Positions 1 through 8,695 of a stretch of 64,000 nt of DNA are shown piece after piece. The stretch covers positions 2,433,001-2,497,000 of the forward strand of contig NC_065573.1 in the NCBI RefSeq assembly GCF_937616625.2, in the 5' to 3' direction. Positions within the stretch are counted from its first letter, which is position 1, and every line of letters starts with the position of its first letter. The notes below the pieces were generated by a model that saw only the letters and a program-made list of their open reading frames with translations, was not told the DNA's origin and searched no databases. The DNA comes from Mercurialis annua (lineage: Eukaryota > Streptophyta > Magnoliopsida > Malpighiales > Euphorbiaceae). The translations under genes were made by a program, and so were the position numbers.

Positions 1-1764
1 TACATTTATTACTTAATTCTATATTTTCCGTTCTGTTGTATTGATCCTTTATGGACCATGACATGCACATTACAATCTACAATCATACATCTATAACACA
101 CGCACGTATGGTATTCGTCATAATTAAAAGTACGTATGGGAACGTACCATGTTTCTTTATAAACATGTGAATAGTAGTACATATAGGAATGTACTATACT
201 TTTCTCGTGCATATTTGGTTCGATACTCGTATATTATTCGATATTTGGTTACGATTATATTGCTTAACCCTTTCCCAGTATTTTAAGCATGTATGTTCTT
301 TTCATATATTTAGATTATTCTTAAAATAACACAGTACGGAAAGTAATCGTTTTCAAAGAATACATACATATACTTTTTCAAACATATTATTAAACATATA
401 AGTATTCATATAGTCGTCCGTATATGGAAATACGCGACTTTAGTAACTAAAATGTACTCACAGAAAATGCTTATCCAAAAACACTTTGGGGCTTAGAAAC
501 GTCAAGCTTCCCGAGCTCTTTGTCCAACTGCCTCTTGCCTCACCGGATCTAAAACAATTTCAAAACATTTGATTCATATCAGAATCCGATTCTAGATTCG
601 AGACACGCCACACTCTTTAACCGTCGTTCTTCTCATATATTTATCCCGATAAACGGTATCTAACTCGTTTACGGATCGAATATCCTTTCTAAGTCATCTC
701 AGGTTTAACCTAGTTAGGTTAGCGATTCGATTAATCGATAATCGATCGATTTCAATCTCGATATGCGAATACAGAACGGGGTCTCAAAACAATACGATAG
801 GGCGAAAGGATCCAGGTGCACCTTCGTGCCTTGGGGTACACGATCGTGCACCTTTGGTGGTGCACGTTCGTGCACTTTTGTGCACGATCCCCGTAATCTT
901 TTTCCGGGGCATTTCGACGTGTTATAGGCGTAAAAACGCTCCTAACGCATCCAAAACGGTTAATCTAAACTCAAAACATCCAAACACGATTCTAAAACCG
1001 ATTAAACGAAAAAATCGTTTCGTGGCCTAAAACTTTAACTCAATATAAATTAAATTCATCCATCCAAACGGTATAACGTCAAGCTTACCGTGATTCGCCA
1101 CTGAAATACGATTGTTTCGAGTAATAGAACGTCGGAAACGGACGAGAAACGGCGAAGCGGCGACGGATCGAATCAATCGCTCTTTCTTTCTTCCTTCTGA
1201 TGGTCCTCCCACCTTCTGGAGCTTTCTTTGTCTCCTTTACTTCTTATCCTATACATATTGGCAAATGTATCACTTTGATCCTTCATTTCTTTAACTTAAA
1301 CTTTCTATTTTTACTAAACAGTTAATTACTTACTTTAACTCAATTACGTACGTATTGTTTATATACAAATAAATAATACGATTCTAAAATTATTATTTTC
1401 CATCAATAATCCTCTAATTTCTATTCTCGAGGCTCAATTGGCTAATTTGCACTTTAGCCCTTGAAACTTTTCAAAAGTTACACTTTAGTCCAAAACGCTT
1501 CCGCGTCCAAATTTTAAAAAGTCTCCGATTAACTCGAGACTTTTACCACAGATACTATAAAATATTTCGCGGACTTTGGCGAAATAAATTCCATTACGGG
1601 ATTTATATTTTATTTTATGTTAATTTTTGAAGTTATTTCTTAAATCCCGCTAATTAGCTCAATAAAATTATTCCAATTTCCCGATATAATTAAATAAATT
1701 CTTCTTAACTTAATTTATCGGAATTCCCGACACGTGACACGACTTAATTATTTGGGGTATTACA
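1..1764 (-). repeat. 3' LTR of the gag-only retrotransposon (partial)
   Basis: This is the left copy of the long terminal repeat. It ends at 1764 with GGGGTATTACA, which on the minus strand is the LTR start TGTAATACCCC, directly next to the purine tract. It aligns with 6521-8695 with scattered substitutions, several per 100 bp by eye, so the two LTRs are not recent twins. A cluster of GTGCACG-type palindromes at about 814-889 is shorter here (about four units) than in the right LTR (about seven). The full LTR would be about 2.85 kb, judged from the right copy without its MITE, so roughly 1.1 kb lies left of the window. Confidence 0.9.
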
Positions 1765-1777
1765 TTCTTCCCCCCTT
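1765..1777 (-). other. Polypurine tract (plus-strand DNA primer site of the retrotransposon)
   Basis: On the minus strand the bases before the 3' LTR read AAGGGGGGAAGAA, then TGTAATACCCC. An uninterrupted purine run immediately upstream of the 3' LTR is the standard site where RNase H leaves the primer for second-strand synthesis. Its place fixes the element's direction and the LTR boundary at 1764/1765. Confidence 0.88.
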
Positions 1778-3542
1778 ATAAAAATTCGTCCTCGAATTTT
1801 CATATACCTTCCTTATATACTTTGTTGAATCGTATTCTTACAAACTGCCATAATGGTTTATCTTTTTGATCTTCCTCGATAGTGAGTTCAGTTGTACTCA
1901 CATATATACTTTAACTTGCAACTCTTTTGTTTATCCTTTGTCTGATATCCACTACTATGGACTCTTAGTTTAATACTGATATCTAATATTAGTTCGTTCT
2001 AGCGATACTTTATCACTGTGGACGATAATCTTTGTCACCAGGCTCCCTCGTTTAGACAGTTCACTACTCTTCTTTATTTGGTTGTTGTCACGACTTGATC
2101 TTGTTTTCCAACATCGCCTACTCCTATCATCATTCCTTATTGAGTGATATGGACAATCAATTAATACGTGTTTCATTACTTACGTAGTCTTTTTGTATTA
2201 CTGCTGTCGTCATCCAATTCTAGTTGTCGCGATCTTAGGAGTTTAGTTTCATTATCTGCCATCTTCTCTTGTCTCGTTATTCCATTTATTGTATAGAAGT
2301 CCCTTTTTTTACTACTTAGTACATGATTCAATTCTCTTTTGTCGACCGTTTACAATAACATCTTATTTATATTACTTAACCAATCCTTATTCATAATTTA
2401 TCATTCTTTTCCTCCCGCTGCGATACTCTGATTAATCATTCACTAACTGTTAACTTTACAGTTAGGTTCATACGGTCTCTTATCTATTATTATTCCTAGG
2501 TGAAAGTATCTCGATATACTTTTCGAGTAACTTCCTATGCTAACAATCCTAACCATCTTATTACTGCTTGATTCATAATTATTATGAATAAATTCTCTTT
2601 ATTCGACCTTTTTGTACAAGGTTTGTTCGTTCATGGGATTCATATCCCTTGACGTATTTAACTTCTGTGTTCGATTTCCTCGTCCTAGAGGTAAACATGC
2701 TTTGAGTTTAGACGTGGTCGCTATCACTTTACATGTTTGTAAAGTAACATTGTTGTTCTTGTATTTGATATACAAAGCCGCCTTAGAGATTTGCAATTCA
2801 AATCTCGATACATCTCGTTTCACGATACACTATTTGCTATTCTATATACGTATGTTCTTATGTAGGCCTAACAAGATGATCAGTCTTGTTCTATGCCTCT
2901 AAGTACATAGTCATTGTCTGAGCTTACTTACGTTCGAAAACTCATCCGTTTAAAATCACGATGCTTTTCATTTTTAAATCATGTCATAATTGTGCGCCGG
3001 TGTGATGACTTCTCTCATCACAAGAGTTGCAAAGACACTTTTCTTTTCTTTGAGACACATAATGTATATGATGCATGTACTATTAGTGAATGCAATATTA
3101 ATGTAGTGATGCATTTCTATTTGTGTCAATGCAATGTCTTTATGATTCGTGTCCGGGCACAATTATGTCTTTTCAAAACATTTCATTTCATGAAATACAT
3201 TTCTTTTCACGAAACAAAATTTACGTAAGTTTCTATCGACATAAGACTCTGTACAAACTTTTTATTTATTGCAATTAACGCTCTATGATTCACAAACTAA
3301 GCATACCTATTACGTACGAAAAGATGTAACCCTATTCGTCTGTTTCAGGCGTCGTGCTAAACTCACGTCCTAAATGTTCTCCTCTGTACTGGATTAGCTC
3401 AAGAGGTCCAATCATTTTTGAGCTTCTTGTTTTTGGATTCCATAACTTCCACAACTACTATGTGGTCTATCTTGTAATATTTAACTAAACATCATTGTAA
3501 AGACAAAATTGTTGGGCATTTCACATTATTCGTTGTATTCCG
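1778..3542 (-). other. Retrotransposon internal region with no recognisable genes
   Basis: This 1.77-kb stretch lies between the purine tract and the gag zinc-knuckle remnant, where an autonomous Ty3/gypsy element would carry about 3.5 kb of pol. It is AT-rich and broken by stops on both strands. The longest open frames (104 codons at 2914-3228 plus; 96 at 2612-2902 plus; 74 at 2599-2823 minus) show no protease DTG/DSG, reverse transcriptase YxDD, RNase H or integrase HHCC/DDE pattern that I can see. It is probably non-coding filler or a decayed remnant. A translated search against retrotransposon pol domains would settle whether a trace remains. Confidence 0.65.
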
Positions 3543-3906
3543 TTATACGGAAAGTGGGCATTCGCTCTCGTAGTGACCTTGTTGTCCACACTTAAAGCAT
3601 ACATCCCTTGCAGCCTGACAGACACCTAAGTGTCTTCTGCCATATTGTGGACTTATGGGGTTTGTAAAGCTTGAACTTCCTTGCTCAGACTTCAGACTAA
3701 TGGTTCTAGCCCTTTTCGCTACTTTTCCTTGTCTGCCCTTTTTATGAGTCCGACAATGTCGTCGCTCAGTCTCTTCTCTCACTTGTTTAATGTCCGCAAT
3801 TCAAACGTTCACTTCTTGTCTGATTTGATCGTGAAGGATCAGGAATTTCGTCAAAATGGATAAGTGCCCGTTCCATTTGTTTCGCACTATCCACAAGCTA
3901 AACAAA
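3543..3906 (-). pseudogene. gag: Gag C-terminal remnant with CCHC zinc knuckle
   Basis: This is the detached end of the same gag. An open frame at 3543-3782 (79 codons) ends in CFKCGQQGHYESEC, a perfect CX2CX4HX4C zinc knuckle, the RNA-binding nucleocapsid motif of retroelement Gag proteins. Upstream it has a basic, Lys/Arg-rich stretch, also usual before a knuckle. It lies in a different frame from the N-terminal piece, and 3783-3906 holds the two in-frame stops plus about 40 Gag-like codons. So at least one frameshift and three stops separate capsid and nucleocapsid parts. It stops almost directly after the knuckle (ECPLSV), with no protease following, which supports the gag-only reading. 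Confidence 0.8.
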
Positions 3907-4707
3907 TTATTTATCAGTATGACTCAATAATCCTATAAATTGAGATCCTAATCCATTCACTAATCTTCTATTAACTTGGACCCTATCCATCATTAAATCT
4001 GGAGCAAATATGCTATGACGATTAAACTCGGCGACATAATCGTGAACTGATCCATCACCTCGAGATAATGATAATAACTTGTCTCTATTACCTTCAACCA
4101 CAGCAAATGGTAGGAAGAAATCTTTAAATCCAGTTACAAACTCTGCCCATGTTATTTGACCCATTATCGGTCTGATTACTTGTCGAAACCAATCCATGGC
4201 TGAACCTTTCATTAACATCTCGGTCAACATTACTGTTTGTCTTTCGTCTGCTTGGAGTCTACGAGCATTCTGCTCAACTTCTTCTAGGAAATCAAGTGCA
4301 TCGCTTGATCCGTCAAACTTCTTTGAGTTTAACTTCGTATAGGCCAATAACAAATCTCTATCTGTATTTCTCTCTTCTCGTTGATACTGTTGTTGTATCA
4401 ACTGCCCCATCATTGATATACAATTCCGCATATCAGTTACCCCTACTGCCAATTGATTAACATCAATATTAGGTGGTTGCGGCACTCCTGGTGCCTGCAC
4501 GTTACCGTCTTGACCTACTGCAAGTTCCTCTTGGTCTCTGCCCCATCCACGGCCTCTATCTGCCGATTGGACCGGGTCATATTCGCCCGTATTACCTCTG
4601 GCCTCCTTGCAGGCCTCGTTTACGAGTTGTGCGACTGCATGCGCTTGTGTAGTTCTTTGCTCAACCATCCTATTCGTATTGAATTCTCGATGTGTCGCTT
4701 GAAACAT
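3907..4707 (-). pseudogene. gag: Retrotransposon Gag, N-terminal two thirds (capsid-like domain)
   Basis: A 266-codon open frame that looks like a plant Ty3/gypsy Gag polyprotein, the structural protein that would form the cytoplasmic particle packaging element RNA. The first ~110 residues are variable, with Gln/Asn/Gly-rich segments. From about residue 125 comes the block typical of the Retrotrans_gag family: a FDG motif near KLNSKKFDG, then LDFLEEVEQ, then METEMLMKGSA-like text (here MLTEMLMKGSAMDWF), then TWAEFVTGFKDFFLP and a VHDYVAEFNRHS segment. The frame ends at TAA (3907-3909), and a second in-frame TAG follows three codons later. Past these, about 40 more codons still read like Gag before another stop and a frame change into the zinc-knuckle frame. 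The start is the first ATG of the frame, about 780 bp downstream of the primer site; no better ATG is evident. The break makes a full Gag impossible without readthrough and frameshifting. Family assignment is good; function as intact Gag is unlikely. Confidence 0.82.
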
Positions 4708-5489
4708 AGCATAAACAAACCATCACAAACACGTTCCTTTTGGCCTACCTTGGCCACGTCACAAACTTGATATTTTTGAGAGTATTCCGCTCTTTGTAGA
4801 CTTAGTGGAACATTAAGAACATATAGTCATACGTACATGTTCCATTCCTATGCTACGCATGTCTATAAACATTCTATGTTGATCAAATCCAAAGAAAATC
4901 GGTGTCACCTAGATTTTCTTCGGCTATTTTGCGTATTTTAAGTCTCGCGAGCCTTCCGCTAACCATAGACTTAACAAAACAAGCGGCTTTCAATCATAAG
5001 GCACAATTCCTATTCCTAACAATCAATCACCAACATACACATATTACTTATCGCATAAATTATCACAGGCTTACATACCTGTGAACACATCACTCTCATG
5101 AGTGATCGCGTTTTGCAAAACAATACACAACTCATCTTATCAATCATATAACAGCTGATCATTTCAATCTCATCATTAATATTAAAGATATTCTTATATA
5201 ATATGAGTCTCGAGAGTATATAACTCTTCACAGACTATAGATACTCGAAAGCGTACTACTTATTCGATTAAACACAACATATATTGTGCTCACGCACACA
5301 TGTAACTCGACTCCTATTAGCACATATAAGGGAAGACGTTTTCATAAATCGTTTGAAAAATCGATGAAATCGATGATAACGTTCAAAAGACATGACTGGA
5401 AATCCCTATAATCCGCAGTAGTGCCTAAGTACTGACTAACTCTTTCCTAAACTCCAATCACAAAAGAACAATGGCCTAGGAATACTAAA
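4708..5489 (-). other. Retrotransposon 5' leader (untranslated)
   Basis: About 780 bp between the primer-binding site and the gag start. It is AT-rich with frequent stops and only short open frames on either strand. In related elements this stretch carries the packaging signal, but no motif here proves that. I see no gene in it. Confidence 0.6.
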
Positions 5490-5506
5490 CCATTACTCTG
5501 ATACCA
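5490..5506 (-). other. Primer-binding site matching initiator tRNA-Met
   Basis: On the minus strand 5506 to 5490 reads TGGTATCAGAGTAATGG. The first 11 bases match the complement of the 3' end of plant initiator tRNA-Met (TGGTATCAGAG), the primer used by most plant Ty3/gypsy and copia elements. It lies four bases (ATGT) after the end of the 5' LTR, the normal spacing, and fixes the LTR boundary at 5511. Confidence 0.9.
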
Positions 5507-6176
5507 ACATTGTCACGACCCAAATTATTGAGTCGCAACAGGCGCTAGGGAATGGGAGTGGTAGCTCCAAAACCCGTAGCAAGCCTGAAGATACGTACAA
5601 ATTTTTCGCAAATCAAATCATATTTCATATATCACAATGATATCAAAATATACACGACCCCTGTTTGAAATATAAATCAGAGTTAAAGCGTTTTACAAAA
5701 TAGAGTCTACCTAATCTAGAGTACTGCAGACTTGTTAGAATGAGAACCTAGTCTCATGACTCGTACTACTTCCGAGAATTTAAACTTCGGAAGCTTAATC
5801 CTCCAAATCGTGCCTAACTCAACCTGTAAAAATTTAAGTAACAACAGGGTCAGTATAAAACTGAGTGAATACACATAATTACAAGTAATATTACATAAAG
5901 GGTGAAAACGTTTGAAAACCTCTGTATGTAGAAAATATTCTTTTTGGATCATACTCCATACGATCTTCCGAACATACTTTGTATGTTCACTCATACTTCT
6001 ATAGGTCATATACGTGTCATAAACTAAGCGTTTAAGTTGTTGACGTACTTGATATCCTTATCTCATTCTTATATCTTATGTACGTTTATATCACATACAT
6101 ACTTGACATGTTTTGCTTACTATTATAATTTTGATTGTCTTTATTCTTCTCATTAAGTTTCTCTAACTTCATCTTT

Positions 6177-6330
6177 CTGACATCGATAGCAAAGCCAACC
6201 GATGTGTTTCACCTGTCTGACATCGGTAGCAAAGCCAACCTGTGTATTACGCATATCTGACATCGATAGGAAAGCCAACCGATGTGTTTTTAATCACCTG
6301 ACATCGATAGCCATGCCAACCGATGTGCTT
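6177..6330. repeat. Four tandem copies of a ~40-bp repeat inside the LTR
   Basis: CTGACATCGATAGC-type starts occur at 6177, 6217, 6257 and 6298, so the period is 40, 40 and 41 bp. Each unit pairs CATCGATAG with a later AACCGATGTG, giving a short imperfect inverted repeat (CATCG...CGATG) about 15 bp apart. Short direct repeats of this kind in LTRs often act as enhancers, but that is an inference here. The matching part of the left LTR lies outside the window. Confidence 0.85.
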
Positions 6331-6611
6331 TATATCATATCTTAATCATTACTCTTATCTCACATTAATTCTTGATATATTATGCTTGATTTTATCTTCA
6401 TATGTGTCCCGAAGACTATTATCGAGAATGGGTAAGATACAAGTCTCGGGATACCTCTACCGAGATCAACCTTGTATCTCAGTTCTTATATTTGGTTGTA
6501 TCATCGTATAATTGTCGTTTTACATTTATTACTTAATTCTATATTTTCCGTTCTGTTGTATTGATCCTTTATGGACCATGACATGCACATTACAATCTAC
6601 AATCATACATC

Positions 6612-6949
6612 GGCTGAATACATAGTTTGACCCCTGAACTTGTACCCTTTTACCCATCTAACCTCTAAACTTAACGTCTCACCTATCGAACCTCTGAACT
6701 TGTTAAATAATCCGATTTGACCCCTGAACTTGATAAAAACGTAAACATTGAACCCCTCCGTACACAATTTCTTCTAGAATGTTTCAAGTGACAGGTGGCA
6801 CGGAGGGGTTCAATATTTACGTATTTATCAAGTTTAGGGGTTAAATCGGATTATTTAACAAGTTCAGAGGTTCGATAGGTGAGACGTTAAGTTTAGAGGT
6901 TAGATGGGTAAAAGTGTACAAGTTCAGGGGTCAAACTATGTATTAAGCC
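6612..6949. mobile_element. MITE, 338 bp, Mutator-type, with 10-bp target duplication
   Basis: The ends are long inverted repeats: the left starts GGCTGAATACATAGTTTGA and the right, reverse complemented, starts GGCTTAATACATAGTTTGA. The two arms are complementary over most of their length, so the element could fold into a near-complete hairpin. It is flanked by the direct 10-bp repeat ATCATACATC at 6602-6611 and 6950-6959. The uninterrupted site is present at 82-91 in the left LTR and, with one change, at about 13832 in the truncated LTR copy. TIRs beginning with GG and a 9-10 bp target duplication point to a non-autonomous Mutator-like element. There is no open frame, so a transposase must come from elsewhere. 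Confidence 0.9.
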
Positions 6950-7700
6950 ATCATACATCTATAACACACGCACGTATGGTATTCGTCATAATAAAAAGTA
7001 CGTAAGGGAACGTACCATGTTTCTTTATAAACATATGAATAATAGTACATATAGGAATGTACTATACTTTTCTCGTGCATATTTGGTTTGATAGTCGTAT
7101 ATTATTCGATATTTGGTTACGATTGTATTGCTTAACCCTTTCCCAGTATTTTAAGCATATATGTTCTTTTCATCTATTTAGGTTATTCTTAAAATAACAC
7201 AGTACAGAAAGTAATCGTTTTCAAAGCATACATACATATACTTTTTCAAACATATTATTAAACATATAAGTATTCATATAGTCGTCTGTATATGAAAATA
7301 CGCGACTTTATGAGTATTTACTAGTAATTAAAATGTACTCACAGAAAACGCTTATCCAATAACACTTTGGGGCTTAGAAACGTCAAGCTTCCCGAGCTCT
7401 TTGTCCAACTGCCTCTTGCCTTGCCGGATCTAAAACAATTTCAAAACATTTGATTCATATCATAATCTGATTCTAGATTCGAGACACGACACGCCACACT
7501 CTTTCACCGTCGTGCTTCTCATATATTTATCCCGATAAACAGTATCTAACTCGTTTACGGATCGAATATCCTTTCTAAGTCATCTCATATTTAACCTTAT
7601 TAGGTTAGCGATTCGATTAATCGATAATCGATCGATTTCAATCTCGGTATGCGAATACAGAACGGGGTCTCAAAAAAATACGATAGGACGAAAGGATCCA

Positions 7701-7844
7701 GGTGCACGTTCGTGCCTTGGGGTACACGATCGTGCACCTTTGGTGGTGCACGTTCGAGCACCTTGGTGCACGGTCGTGCACCATATAAAGGTGCACGTTC
7801 GTGCATCTCGTGTGCACGATCGTGCACTTTTGTGCACGATCCCC
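7701..7844. repeat. Cluster of GTGCACG(A/T)TCGTGCAC palindromes in the 5' LTR
   Basis: Seven short inverted repeats follow each other at 7701, 7722, 7745, 7765, 7790, 7812 and 7832 (the last is half a unit). Each is 16-18 bp, built around GTGCACG then CGTGCAC with centre NTC or AT, so every unit is its own reverse complement or nearly so. The same cluster has about four units in the left LTR (814-889) and about six in the truncated copy (14581-14704), so the number changes. It lies about 850-990 bp from the LTR start, downstream of the TATA-like site, so it would be in transcribed DNA. It could be a protein-binding array or form RNA hairpins. Confidence 0.85.
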
Positions 7845-8082
7845 GAAATAGTTTTTCGGGGTATTCTGACGTGCTATAGGCGTAAAAACACTCCTAACGC
7901 ATCCAAAACGCTTAATCTAAACTCAAAACATCCAAATACGATTCTAAAACCGATTAAACGATAAAATCGTTTCGTGGTCTAAAACTTTAACTCGATATAT
8001 AATGTAATTCATCCATCCAAATAATAAAACGTCAAGATTACCGTGATTCGCCACTGAAATACGATTGTTTCGAGCTATATAA

Positions 8083-8132
8083 CGTCGGAAACGGACGAGA
8101 AACGGCGAAGCGGCGACGGATCGAATCGATCG
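8083..8132 (-). promoter_or_regulatory. CG-rich block just downstream of the presumed LTR start site
   Basis: A stretch with dense CpG and repeated GCGGCGA / CGGAAACGGA elements in otherwise AT-rich LTR DNA. It lies about 70-120 bp downstream (minus strand) of the TATA-like sequence. A similar CG-rich block is found 55-95 bp after the TATA box of the solo LTR at 23343-25772, so it looks like a conserved part of the transcribed leader. No function can be assigned. Confidence 0.5.
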
Positions 8133-8200
8133 CTCTTTTCTTTCTTCCTTCTGATGCTCCTCCCACCTTCTGGAGCTTTCGTTCTCTCCTTTACTTCTTA

Positions 8201-8210
8201 TCTTATACAT
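8201..8210 (-). promoter_or_regulatory. Likely TATA box of the retrotransposon 5' LTR
   Basis: On the minus strand this reads ATGTATAAGA, about 490 bp from the LTR start. The surrounding text (ATCAAAGTGATACATTTGCAAAT before it) parallels the sequence before the clear TATATATATA box of the solo LTR at 23801 (ACCAAAGTGGTATATTTTCC). The left LTR and the truncated copy carry TATAGGA at the same site, a weaker match. Confidence 0.5.
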
Positions 8211-8695
8211 ATTTGCAAATGTATCACTTTGATCCTTCATTTCTTTAACTTGAACTTTATATTTTTACTAAACGGTTAATTACTTACTTTAACTCAATTA
8301 CGTACGTATTGTTTATATCTAAATAAATATTACGATTCTAAAATTATTATTTTCCATCAATAATCCTCTAATTTATAATCTCGAGGCTCAATTGGCTAAT
8401 TTGCATTTTAGCCTTTGAAACTTTTCAAAAGTTACACTTTAGTCCAAAACGCTTTCGCGTCCCAATTTTAAACAGTCTCCGATTAACTCGAGACTTTACT
8501 ATAAAATATTTCGCGGACTCTGGCGAAATAAATTCCATTACGGGATTTATATTTTATTTTATATAGATTTTCGAAGATATTTCTTAAATCCCGCTAATTA
8601 GCCTAATAAAATCATTCCAATTTCCCGACATAATTAAATTATATTATGCTTAACTTAATTTATCGGAATTCCCGACACGTGGCACGACTTAATTA

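Larger units (their letters stand above)
1..8695 (-). mobile_element. Non-autonomous LTR retrotransposon with gag only (Ty3/gypsy type), cut by the window start
   Basis: Sequence 1-1764 recurs at about 6521-8695, interrupted there by a MITE, which defines two direct LTRs. Between them, read on the minus strand, come a primer-binding site (5490-5506), a leader, an eroded gag (4707-3543), about 1.8 kb without recognisable coding sequence, and a polypurine tract (1765-1777). So the element points leftward: the 5' LTR is on the right and the 3' LTR runs off the left edge. The internal part is only about 3.7 kb and I found no protease, reverse transcriptase, RNase H or integrase, so it cannot move itself. 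This matches the plant class called TR-GAG elements (terminal repeats plus gag only), which would use proteins from a relative. The outermost ~14 bp of the right LTR are missing and run straight into satellite, so no target duplication can be checked. Structure is clear; the superfamily rests on gag and the LTR ends only. Confidence 0.88.
5511..8695 (-). repeat. 5' LTR of the gag-only retrotransposon, with a nested MITE
   Basis: This LTR begins on the plus strand with TGTCACGACCC (its 3' end in element orientation: GGGTCGTGACA). It matches the left LTR up to GACTTAATTA at 8686-8695. The final TTTGGGGTATTACA seen at 1751-1764 is absent and the sequence passes directly into satellite, so the outer terminus was lost. 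Without the MITE and its duplicated target the LTR is about 2.84 kb, long for a plant LTR. Inside are a TATA-like site (8201-8210), a CG-rich leader block (8083-8132), a palindrome cluster (7701-7844) and four 40-bp tandem repeats (6177-6330). It carries no gene. Confidence 0.88.

Noticed and set aside
2612..3228. Plus-strand frames of 96 and 104 codons inside the retrotransposon
   Set aside because: Antisense to the element, AT-rich and Phe/Cys-rich, no domain, probably chance.
1778..3542. Hidden pol gene of the gag-bearing element
   Set aside because: No catalytic motifs seen in any frame and the space is too short for a full pol.
7649..7879. Open frames across the GTGCAC palindromes (both strands; also 14437-14780)
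   Set aside because: Low-complexity Arg/Ser/Cys translation of short inverted repeats, changing with repeat number among copies.
7944..8240. 98-codon minus-strand frame in the LTR, also open at 14804-15070 and partly at 1027-1212
   Set aside because: Shared because the LTR copies are related. It spans the TATA-like site and the CG-rich block, and the product has no recognisable domain.
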